A stretch of 64,000 nucleotides of DNA, from contig NZ_SRSH01000003.1 in assembly GCF_006175985.1 (NCBI RefSeq), positions 62,001-126,000 on the forward strand, read 5' to 3'. The notes beneath the pieces were generated by a model that did no database searches, was not told where the DNA came from, and was given only the letters and a program-made list of their open reading frames with translations. This DNA is from Methylotetracoccus oryzae (lineage in GTDB: Bacteria; Pseudomonadota; Gammaproteobacteria; Methylococcales; Methylococcaceae). Each line of letters begins with the position of its first letter. Positions within the stretch are counted from its first letter, which is position 1. The position numbers and the translations under genes are program-made. Positions 1-6,505 of the stretch are shown here, piece by piece.

Positions 1-279
1 ATCGAGGATTCCCGCGTCATGTCGCCGATCGAACATGCGACCGTCGCCAGCTTGCGGGAGACGATCCAGCAGGTGCTGGCCGGCCTGACCGCGCGGGAAG
101 CGAAAGTGCTGAGGATGCGCTTCGGCATCGACATGAATACCGACCACACCCTCGAGGAAGTCGGGAAGCAGTTCGATGTCACGCGCGAGCGGATTCGTCA
201 GATAGAGGCCAAGGCGCTGCGCAAGTTGCGCCACCCGTCGCGGTCGGAGCAGATGCGCAGCTTTCTCGATACCGAATAG
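1..279 (+). CDS. rpoD: RNA polymerase sigma factor RpoD, C-terminal part (gene starts before the window)
   Basis: The reading frame is open from base 1 ([11 protein letters not shown]) and ends in TAG at 277-279, so only the last 92 codons are present. They hold all of sigma region 4: the region 4.1 helix with [17 protein letters not shown] and the region 4.2 helix-turn-helix [20 protein letters not shown] that reads the -35 box. The sequence is the canonical proteobacterial housekeeping form, ending in R-S-F-L-D. A Met at 19 is internal and not a start. The gene is followed by tRNA-Ile2. A second, divergent RpoD-like gene lies on the other strand at 32946-34769. Confidence 0.95.
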   Translation: MEDSRVMSPIEHATVASLRETIQQVLAGLTAREAKVLRMRFGIDMNTDHTLEEVGKQFDVTRERIRQIEAKALRKLRHPSRSEQMRSFLDTE

Positions 280-367
280 ACATCGACACCAGACCGCTTC
301 CGCGGGCGCCGGGCTGTCCAGCCCCTCCCGCGGAGCAACCGGGAACGGGTAAACTACCCACCATCTC

Positions 368-444
<77 letters not shown>

Positions 445-453
445 AGAAAACAG

Positions 454-485
454 AGGCTTGCAGAGATGCAAGCCTTTTTGTTTTT
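454..485 (+). terminator. Rho-independent terminator of tRNA-Ile2
   Basis: A 9-bp perfect stem AGGCTTGCA / TGCAAGCCT with a GAGA loop is followed by TTTTTGTTTTT, ten bases after the tRNA 3' end. This is a textbook intrinsic terminator. Confidence 0.92.
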
Positions 486-722
486 CGCTGGAATTACGCC
501 GGGGTTACGGTCTGGGTCAAGTGCGGTGAAGGTTTCGAGCGAGAATTTAGTCATAGGACCCTGCTGCGAGTCGCTGTCCCCGCCAGATGCTGACGATGAC
601 TAATCAGCCTGACTCCTTTATCTTTCCCACTCCTTCGCAAGGCGCGACTGTGGGGAACATTTTCTGTCCCCAATGACCCCCAGCGCCTCGTGATTTTCTT
701 TTTTTTTAGGAGCCCGCCGATC

Positions 723-1175
723 ATGAAGGTTTCCATCGTTGCCGCCGCCGTTCTCGTCATCGGGGCCGCCCCTGCCGCGTTGGCCACAACGCCCTCGGAG
801 CGTGAATACCAGCGCGGCTATAACGACTGCCTCAAGGGTCGCTATGACCAGAACCAGCACGGGGATTCCTACAAGAAGGGCTGCCGCGCCGCCGAAGATC
901 ACGAAAAGCCTACCTATCCGACGGCAACGCAGAGCGCGGCCACCAAAGATCATGCGTCAAAGGCGAAGATTTCGGATCTGAAGGGCGTGAACTCGATCAA
1001 GTCCTTCGACATGATGACCGCGAAGGGCTTCAAGAACGTCGACACCATCACCCAGGGCGACACACTTTACGGCATCTACTACAACGCCAAGACGCATCAA
1101 TGCGTCCAACTTACGAATGCAAAGAACCATGTTGTCAGCGCGGACGACATCGGCACGCATCCGAAGTGCAAGTGA
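723..1175 (+). CDS. Small exported protein, PepSY-like C-terminus, function unknown
   Basis: A 150-residue protein starts at ATG 723, chosen because AGGAG (708-712) sits 10 bases upstream and the first 20 residues form a signal peptide ending A-L-A. The mature part begins with a Cys-containing segment (Y-N-D-C-L-K-G, then K-K-G-C-R-A). After a linker it ends with a compact domain around KGFKNVDTITQGDTLYGIYY and a Cys pair (H-Q-C-V and P-K-C-K). The last domain resembles small beta-sheet modules seen in periplasmic proteins, but I do not recognise a named family. It is probably periplasmic. No operon partner is evident. Confidence 0.75.
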   Translation: MKVSIVAAAVLVIGAAPAALATTPSEREYQRGYNDCLKGRYDQNQHGDSYKKGCRAAEDHEKPTYPTATQSAATKDHASKAKISDLKGVNSIKSFDMMTAKGFKNVDTITQGDTLYGIYYNAKTHQCVQLTNAKNHVVSADDIGTHPKCK

Positions 1176-1468
1176 CAGCCGCCCTGACAATCTGAAACCG
1201 ATTTCCGTCGACTGTCGGGGGAACTGGTCTACGTTCCTGCATCGCCTCAGGCAGACCTCTCGCAAGCGGTCTGTAACCCGCTGTAACCGTGCGGCGTTGG
1301 TCAAAATGGATCGGCCGCCGGGCTGTTCGTGATCCGTGGTTGTCTCCCCGCTCTCCGGACGCATTTGAACCGATGGCCGGCGTAGCCGAAGCCTGCGGCC
1401 GTCGTCGTTCGAGACGGCGCACGTGCGGCGTCAGCAGCGAATTCCCCGCGCACAGACGGAGGCGCACG

Positions 1469-1984
1469 ATGCCTCGGGTGCTGCGCATCGCGACGCTGGC
1501 CGGCAGCTTCGTTGTGGCAGGGTGCTGGGTTCCTTCCGATGGTTACATTTCCGCAGTGGAAATCAGCAAGCACGGATTTGAGCGGAGCGCGGACGACGTC
1601 CGGCGTCTGGAGGACAGGGATGTCCGCGTCTGGGGTTTCGTCGATCATGGCAACCTTTATGGCGACGCGGGTGTCCGCAGGGTGCTTGCAGATTACTGGA
1701 GCGGTGAAGGGCCAAATCCCAACACCTGGCGCTTCGGTCTGAAAGCGGCGGAGGATGATCCGGTCGGCCAGTCCTTCCCGGTGCACGTGCGGAATGATGC
1801 GGGGCGGGATGCCCTGCTGGCAACGTTTCGGGCGGATGCCGAGTCTGGTCGGCCTACGCGGGTTTTCCTCCGCGGCCGGCTGAGGACTTATGCAGCGCCC
1901 ACGAACTATCGCTCCCTCACCGGAATCGTCATTGAGGTGGCGTCATCGAGCGCGATCGATCTAGGCGCGCCGCCCGGTCCTTGA
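1469..1984 (+). CDS. Putative lipoprotein with OB-like fold, unknown function
   Basis: The start at ATG 1469 is supported by GGAGG (1458-1462) six bases upstream and by a lipoprotein signal: a basic N-terminus, a short hydrophobic stretch and a V-A-G-C lipobox. The mature ~150 residues include V-R-V-W-G-F-V-D-H-G-N-L and, near the end, V-F-L-R-G-R-L-R-T-Y, a pattern of beta strands suggestive of an OB-type barrel as in other small outer-membrane-anchored proteins. No catalytic motif is visible. The gene stands alone and converges with the minus-strand lipoprotein ending at 2029. Confidence 0.65.
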   Translation: MPRVLRIATLAGSFVVAGCWVPSDGYISAVEISKHGFERSADDVRRLEDRDVRVWGFVDHGNLYGDAGVRRVLADYWSGEGPNPNTWRFGLKAAEDDPVGQSFPVHVRNDAGRDALLATFRADAESGRPTRVFLRGRLRTYAAPTNYRSLTGIVIEVASSSAIDLGAPPGP

Positions 1985-2028
1985 CGTCCTTTCCCGCCCG
2001 ATAGGTATGGTGCTGGAACTGCTCGTAG

Positions 2029-2586
2029 TCAATCCATCAGGAAAATGAGCAAAGTCGATGCACCGTTGCGGGTGCGACCCGCGATGAGTACGCCGGATAG
2101 CGCCGCGCCATCACCGAGCGTGTAGACCTGGACAATTTCCATCCCCGCGTCATCGTAGACGGTCGACAGCGCATGCTGGGCGGCGTCGGGCGTATCGTGA
2201 CCCTCGAGCAGCACCGAGATCGATGAGCGGGCGGCGGGATTCCGGATGCCGCGCAGCTCCGCGACGATATCGGCGCGCAGGCCCGGCGGGCGGGCGTAGA
2301 CGCGCTGCCACGGCGCCATCCAGACTGATTCGCCGGTCTCTGCCCATTGTTTCCCCAGGAAATGACGGTAACAGCGCTTGGCCGCAGCCTCGAGGTCTTG
2401 AGGCCGTTCGACCCGTTCGGCAAAAACGGCGCTACCGAAGCCAGCCTGACTGGGCTGGCCAAAGACCGCCTGGAGCTCCGCGGTCCGGTCGGCATGTTCT
2501 GGCGAAGACCGACCAGTTCCGGGAGTGGCGATGCAGCCCGACCCGAAGCAGGCCATGAGAGCGAAGGCGAAGGCGCGTGCGAACAT
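2029..2586 (-). CDS. Putative lipoprotein, unknown function
   Basis: A 185-residue protein whose first residues carry a hydrophobic segment ending G-S-G-C, a plausible lipobox, so it is probably an envelope lipoprotein. The rest is an alpha/beta domain with no motif I recognise. There is a modest GGAG about a dozen bases before the ATG. It is the last gene of the minus-strand run of small envelope and stress proteins that begins at 6052. Confidence 0.6.
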   Translation of the reverse strand: MFARAFAFALMACFGSGCIATPGTGRSSPEHADRTAELQAVFGQPSQAGFGSAVFAERVERPQDLEAAAKRCYRHFLGKQWAETGESVWMAPWQRVYARPPGLRADIVAELRGIRNPAARSSISVLLEGHDTPDAAQHALSTVYDDAGMEIVQVYTLGDGAALSGVLIAGRTRNGASTLLIFLMD

Positions 2587-2727
2587 GGGTTGGCAAGGCT
2601 CCGAGTGAAGGGGGGATAGGGTTCGCTGACGCCTGATCCATCCGACGCGATGGGTCAGACGAGCAGACGCGTGAGGGGTTGTGCGGCGTGAATTCAGCGA
2701 CGATCGGCGGTCAGCAGAGAAGGTGGC

Positions 2728-2773
2728 GGCGAACCCTGGATCGCCGGTCGAAAACCGGATTCAGGGTTTCGCC
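2728..2773. terminator. Large hairpin downstream of the GlsB-type gene
   Basis: An outer arm GGCGAACCCTG pairs with CAGGGTTTCGCC (one bulged base) and an inner arm CCGGT/ACCGG closes a short loop. It sits between the stop of the 2804-3055 gene and the upstream end of the 2029-2586 gene. There is no strong T-run, so it may be an mRNA-stabilising or factor-assisted terminator structure. Confidence 0.5.
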
Positions 2774-2803
2774 ACTGCGTGCCCACCTGGATCATTGCGC
2801 GCT

Positions 2804-3055
2804 TCACGCGCGCTTGATCAGGCCAACGACGTAGAGCAGCACCATGGCGCCGACGGTCGCGGTGACGATCGAGCCGATCAGGCCGCCCGCGGCGATGCCA
2901 AACAGACCGAAGACGAAGCCGCCGACCACCGAGCCGACGATGCCGATGACCATGTTGCCGAGCAGGCCGTAGCCGCCGCCCTTCAGGAGTTGGCCGGCGA
3001 GCCAGCCGGCGACGGCGCCGATGGCGAGGAAAATGAGCAGGCTGGTGAGGTTCAT
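2804..3055 (-). CDS. GlsB/YeaQ/YmgE family stress-response membrane protein
   Basis: Translation from ATG 3055 gives 83 residues beginning M-N-L-T-S-L-L-I-F, the normal length of this family. Three hydrophobic helices are separated by the diagnostic glycine-rich turns A-G-W-L-A-G-Q-L-L-K-G-G-G-Y-G and G-I-V-G-S-V-V-G-G-F. The open frame continues upstream to 3136 but that extension is not membrane-like and lacks a ribosome site. Family members are small inner-membrane proteins induced by stress (transglycosylase-associated protein in older names). Their biochemical role is not settled. Confidence 0.9.
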   Translation of the reverse strand: MNLTSLLIFLAIGAVAGWLAGQLLKGGGYGLLGNMVIGIVGSVVGGFVFGLFGIAAGGLIGSIVTATVGAMVLLYVVGLIKRA

Positions 3056-3113
3056 ACGGATTCTCTCGTCGTTGAAGAGTTGATGGAACAGAGATGGAGG
3101 CGCATGGACCGGG

Positions 3114-3476
3114 CTAGGGGCAGCTGCCCTCGGCAAGATAGCGCCCGGCCACCCAGCCGGTGACGCCCTGGTATTCGACCCGGCACCAGCAGGGGTTCCG
3201 TTTCAGGCGGGCTGCCTGTTCGGCCTTGCTCAAGGTGGAGAATTCCTGAACGCTCAGGCCGCCCTGGCAGCCGAGATTGCGGATGCAGGCCCCGCCGGGC
3301 GGGATCGTGCCCAACTTGGTCCCGTTGGGCTTGGGGACCGCGCGGATGTTGAGCACATCGTGCGGGCTGACCCCGGTGACCCGGTAGAAATCGGGTCCGT
3401 CGGCGTCGGCGGCGACGGGGCCGGCACCGAGCGACAGGATGATCAGTGCCAAAGAAGTCGGTTTCGTGTAGTGCAT
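3114..3476 (-). CDS. Exported SH3-domain protein
   Basis: A 120-residue protein starts at 3476 with a signal peptide (hydrophobic L-A-L-I-I-L-S-L-G-A-G, cleavage near V-A-A-D). The mature part is one bacterial SH3 fold: V-L-N-I-R-A-V-P near the start, G-T-I-P-P-G, then W-C-R-V-E-Y-Q-G-V-T-G-W-V-A-G-R-Y-L at the end. Four cysteines (C-I-R-N-L-G-C, C-W-C) and the last S-C-P suggest disulfides. SH3 domains of this kind often bind cell-wall peptides. It is a member of the minus-strand envelope gene run. Confidence 0.85.
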   Translation of the reverse strand: MHYTKPTSLALIILSLGAGPVAADADGPDFYRVTGVSPHDVLNIRAVPKPNGTKLGTIPPGGACIRNLGCQGGLSVQEFSTLSKAEQAARLKRNPCWCRVEYQGVTGWVAGRYLAEGSCP

Positions 3477-3571
3477 CTGGCGGTGTTCGCCTGTGTTGCA
3501 ATTGTCTACTGCGGGCTCCGCTCCGCTGACGCAGTGGTTACGGCGCACTTCGCGCGACGGCCTCCGCTGAC

Positions 3572-3796
3572 TCAAGAGCGAAAGGCGCGTACCGCTGCCC
3601 AGAGGGTCAGCAGGGCCAGCAGCGGCCAAATGATCAAACAATCGACGCGGATGTTCGCCTCCGGCGACTTTACCAGCACCAGCCATTCCCAGGCGGCATA
3701 GGCCAGCCAGACCAGCGCCGGCACGAACAGCACGTGAGGGTGCCGAACGGCTGGAATTCGGCCGCCGCGCACCGCGGCCCACAGTGCAAGGTGCAT
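3572..3796 (-). CDS. Small two-helix membrane protein
   Basis: From ATG 3796 the product has 74 residues: a hydrophobic segment, a basic loop (R-H-P-H), a second long hydrophobic segment, then the motif S-P-E-A-N-I-R-V-D-C-L-I-I-W-P, which I recall as conserved among small uncharacterised proteobacterial membrane proteins, and a third hydrophobic stretch. No Shine-Dalgarno precedes the ATG, and a TTG lies just before it. The same frame is open without interruption back to the stop codon of the upstream lysozyme-inhibitor-like gene (3899-3901), so the true start is uncertain. Confidence 0.6.
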   Translation of the reverse strand: MHLALWAAVRGGRIPAVRHPHVLFVPALVWLAYAAWEWLVLVKSPEANIRVDCLIIWPLLALLTLWAAVRAFRS

Positions 3797-3898
3797 CAAC
3801 GCGACCGCGAGTATGTGCCGCGGCTGCTCGACCAGGAAACGGCTCAGGGCTTCCCCCGATTCGCTGTCCCGTGACGTATCGCGGTGCCGGAGACGACC

Positions 3899-4660
3899 TC
3901 AACCGCCAACGATTACCGCCTCCGGGATGGTGAAAAACTGGAAGCCGTCGATAGCGATCGACCACTCGTCGCCCTTCTTCTCGGCGGTCACCCTTACCTT
4001 GGGATCGGGGCTTGTGACCCGCGCGCCGGCAAATCGGAGAACGCGCAGCTGGTCCTTGTGCAGACTGACGTCGAAGCCGGGGTCGGCGAGATGGACCTCG
4101 GCAGTCCCGGGCGCGCCGCGGATGACCCCGAACGAGCATTGGGCCGAGCCTTTCGGATCGGGACCGACCGAGCACGGCACTTTTCCAGTCGCGTGGTACG
4201 GCGTTCCGGCCACCTTGGCGTCACCCGTTGGCGCCGCGGCCGCCGCCTTGCTACCGGCAATTTCTAGGGTGAGCGTATAACGGGCTTGCTCGTTCCGGCG
4301 AGCCGCACTGCGCATCAGGTAGACGCGCACTCGGTAGTCGCCGTCGACGGGTAGCGTGCCGGCCCAGGCATTGCCGAGTGTGGAACCGTTCGCGATCGCT
4401 GCGTCGGAACCGGGTGGCAGGACGTTGAAAAAATTGGCACCGTTGCTGGTGTCGAGGGTGACACTCATCATTTGCCCGGCCCTGGCAGCGAGGACATAGT
4501 CGACCGTCTGGTCACCCTTGATCGCGCCCTTCAGGGTCGCCGATGCGGCCCCGGCCTTGAAACTGACCCGCTCCACGCGGCTTTCGGCCGCCATCAGCAC
4601 TGGCGCTCGCAGCACGAACGCGGCGAAGGCAACCATCAAAAGCCATACCGTCTTCGACAT
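3899..4660 (-). CDS. PliG-like lysozyme inhibitor-family protein with C-terminal extension
   Basis: The start at 4660 is set by a strong GGAGG seven bases upstream and by the signal peptide that follows (cleavage near L-M-A-A-E). Residues about 30-135 match the g-type lysozyme inhibitor fold: S-A-T-L-K-G-A-I-K-G-D-Q-T-V-D-Y-V-L, then N-V-L-P-P-G-S, G-T-L-P-V-D-G-D-Y and R-V-Y-L-M-R-S-A-A-R-R-N-E. Known members are periplasmic and block host or predator lysozymes. About 100 further residues with a Cys pair (P-C-S and Q-C-S) form a second domain I do not recognise. The family assignment is from motif memory. Inhibition itself is inferred. Confidence 0.8.
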   Translation of the reverse strand: MSKTVWLLMVAFAAFVLRAPVLMAAESRVERVSFKAGAASATLKGAIKGDQTVDYVLAARAGQMMSVTLDTSNGANFFNVLPPGSDAAIANGSTLGNAWAGTLPVDGDYRVRVYLMRSAARRNEQARYTLTLEIAGSKAAAAAPTGDAKVAGTPYHATGKVPCSVGPDPKGSAQCSFGVIRGAPGTAEVHLADPGFDVSLHKDQLRVLRFAGARVTSPDPKVRVTAEKKGDEWSIAIDGFQFFTIPEAVIVGG

Positions 4661-4765
4661 GTCGACCTCCTCGATCCGCCCGGGCGCGACCGCGTCCGGG
4701 CCCATGTTGCCGGAAAGGCGCATGCCCAAATGCATCCGCCCACTTCGAACTGCGCCAGCGAAATC

Positions 4766-5110
4766 TCAATCGAGCAGCTCTTTCGGAATATTGCCGCCGT
4801 TCTCGGCCAGCTTTTTCAGGACCGTCTGGTGCAGCCACACATTCATGTGTGCCGAGTCGCCCATCTTGTCGACCGGGCAGCCCAACTCGGTGGCCAGCTC
4901 TTTCCGAGCCGCCAGGCTGCTGTCCAGGGCCAAAACCTTCAACAGATCGACGATCGACGTCTTCCAGTTCAGCTTTTCGGCATGCGTCGCCGCCATGCCT
5001 TCCAGCTTGGCGACCACATCCACCGTGCTGATCGGCGCTGCCTGCGTTGCCGGTGCTGCTTCGGCGCTGCCGATGCCCAGTTTCGCCAGAATCGAGCTGA
5101 ATAGACTCAT
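4766..5110 (-). CDS. DUF3597 domain protein
   Basis: A 114-residue protein beginning M-S-L-F-S-S-I-L-A-K-L-G-I with a short Ala-rich linker, then V-A-K-L-E-G-M-A and L-N-W-K-T-S-I-V-D-L-L-K, G-D-S-A-H-M-N and W-L-H-Q-T-V-L-K-K-L-A-E-N-G-G-N-I-P. These are the signature stretches of DUF3597 (LysM-adjacent helical domain), whose function is unknown. An AGGAG precedes the ATG. It lies between the amber-broken lipoprotein gene and the PliG-like gene in the same orientation. Confidence 0.85.
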   Translation of the reverse strand: MSLFSSILAKLGIGSAEAAPATQAAPISTVDVVAKLEGMAATHAEKLNWKTSIVDLLKVLALDSSLAARKELATELGCPVDKMGDSAHMNVWLHQTVLKKLAENGGNIPKELLD

Positions 5111-5159
5111 GTGAACTCTCCTGTCAGTGTGCGATGAGGGTGGTTCTCGGAACGTGCCA

Positions 5160-5300
5160 TCAGTGCGGGGCGGCGGATTTTTCTAGCGTCGCGGCGGCCT
5201 TGTCGTTTGCGGCCTTGGTGGCGTCTTGTTGCTAGGATTCCCCGCAGGCCGCAAGGGTCATCGCGGTAGCCAGTGTGGACAGCAGCGCGGTGTTACCCAT
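5160..5300 (-). pseudogene. Small lipoprotein gene interrupted by an in-frame TAG
   Basis: From ATG 5300, with AGGAG ten bases upstream, the frame reads M-G-N-T-A-L-L-S-T-L-A-T-A-M-T-L-A-A-C-G, a complete lipoprotein signal with an L-A-A-C lipobox, then E-S and an amber codon at 5232-5234 (codon 23). Downstream the same frame continues Q-Q-D-A-T-K-A-A-N-D-K-A-A-A-T-L-E-K-S-A-A and ends in TGA at 5160-5162, a typical entericidin-like tail. A CAG to TAG change would give E-S-Q-Q-Q-D. It is either a recent nonsense mutant, a sequencing error, or a suppressed codon. Confidence 0.7.
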
Positions 5301-5386
5301 GGCGGGCATTCTCCTGATGGATTCAAAACCGTTGTTCCGGTGGCGCTTGGCGCGACCGGTGTCGCGCCTGCGCTGCCATCCGAATC

Positions 5387-5683
5387 TTACGCAAAGAACG
5401 ACTTGATGCGTTGGATGGAATCGCTCATCGAGGTCTTCAACGAGGTCAGCGCGTCCTCGGCCTCATCCTGGAAGTCCTCCCAGGCGTCCTCGGCCTTGGC
5501 CTTCCACTCCTCCAGCTTGGCTTCCCCTTCCTGGCATTGGCAGCGCAGCGCGTCCATGGCCTCGTGACATTTGGCCTTGACGTCCTCGCCTGCGTCTGCT
5601 GCTTTGTCTTCCAGTGCCTTCATCTCGCACTTCCAGTCCTCGATCTGCGCGTTCATCTTGGCTAGGCATTCTTTCTTCGTCAT
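5387..5683 (-). CDS. Soluble coiled-coil protein, sll1863-like stress family
   Basis: A 98-residue highly charged protein with no signal peptide. Nearly the whole length is heptad-like (K-A-L-E-D-K-A-A-D-A, G-E-A-K-L-E-E-W-K-A-K-A-E-D-A-W), predicting one long coiled coil. Cysteines cluster at C-E-M, K-C-H and C-Q-C. A GGAG lies upstream of the ATG at 5683. It resembles small coiled-coil proteins annotated as sll1863-family stress response. That name is from memory and the role is unknown. Confidence 0.7.
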   Translation of the reverse strand: MTKKECLAKMNAQIEDWKCEMKALEDKAADAGEDVKAKCHEAMDALRCQCQEGEAKLEEWKAKAEDAWEDFQDEAEDALTSLKTSMSDSIQRIKSFFA

Positions 5684-5722
5684 CGTCGTGCTCTCCTGGT
5701 CGGAACGTGGGTTTCAACTGTG

Positions 5723-6052
5723 TTATCGATCTTTCAGTTCGTTGATGCGGGACTCGTATTCGGCGCGAGTGCAGGCCACCTTGTCGTCGGCTTTCCAGCA
5801 GTCGTTGCGGCCCTTGACCCAGCCGGACTGTTCCGCTTTCAGGCGCGCCTGTGCCCTGGGCGGGGTGTTCTTGAGCACGGTTTTGTAAAGATTATTCAAC
5901 GACACATCCAGTGCCGCCAGGTCGTCGTTGCTACAGATCAGTTCTTCGATTTCATGAGCGGACCTGCCGCATTGGAAACTGGGTTTGGCCGCAAGAGCGG
6001 GCGTGCTGAAGAAAACGCAGCCGGCGAGGGCCGCGATCGTGAAATGGCGCAT
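5723..6052 (-). CDS. Lysozyme inhibitor LprI-like (DUF1311) exported protein
   Basis: A 109-residue protein with a signal peptide ending A-L-A-A. The mature domain has the DUF1311/LprI pattern: F-Q-C, E-E-L-I-C-S-N-D-D-L-A-A-L-D, L-N-N-L-Y, L-K-A-E-Q-S-G-W-V-K-G-R-N-D-C and C-T-R-A-E-Y-E-S-R-I-N-E-L. Four cysteines are placed as in the family. Members include the mycobacterial lysozyme inhibitor LprI, though most are untested. It is the first gene of the minus-strand envelope run, so this locus holds two unrelated lysozyme-inhibitor-like families. Confidence 0.85.
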   Translation of the reverse strand: MRHFTIAALAGCVFFSTPALAAKPSFQCGRSAHEIEELICSNDDLAALDVSLNNLYKTVLKNTPPRAQARLKAEQSGWVKGRNDCWKADDKVACTRAEYESRINELKDR

Positions 6053-6505
6053 GGGACTCTACTCCGGGAATGTTGCGGTTGAATGCACCGAATGCTTGTG
6101 AGCAGCCCGTTGCGCGCCCGACTTTCGTCGTTTTGCATTTCTGTAGATTACAAAGCGCCCGTGCCGGAATGCACATGTGTAACGGTGACACACCGTTACA
6201 CAGGGCTCGGGTAAACTGTTGCGACCGGGGCTTGCGACAGCGCGCTTCCATGGAACGGCAGCTCACTCTGTCTCGATCGGCCGGGATCCACCGGCGTGCA
6301 AGAGGTCCTTCAACCGCATTTCAATGAGCCGGGGGGCGAGAGCTGCGCGGGTCGCGTGGGCGTCGCCCACCGACACGGGTTACCCTGTAGCTGGTCAACG
6401 GCTGTGATCATTCCGTCGACGGCCCCAAGTCCATCATGAAAATGCAGGACGTTGCGTGGCAGAAGCTGGGGCCTCCGATTCCGCGATGAATAACCAAACC
6501 ACCGT
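6053..6505. other. Intergenic region between divergent genes
   Basis: No convincing gene. It separates the divergent LprI-like and SWIM genes and holds the 12-bp perfect inverted repeat at 6176-6202. Promoters for both directions must lie here, but I see no strong -35/-10 pair. Confidence 0.6.
6176..6202. promoter_or_regulatory. Perfect 12-bp inverted repeat, ACA spacer
   Basis: TGTGTAACGGTG and CACCGTTACACA flank the three bases ACA with no mismatch. It lies 124-150 bases upstream of the LprI-like start codon and about 300 upstream of the SWIM gene. Either a dimeric regulator's operator or a strong RNA hairpin in the leader. There is no T-run on either side. Confidence 0.7.
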
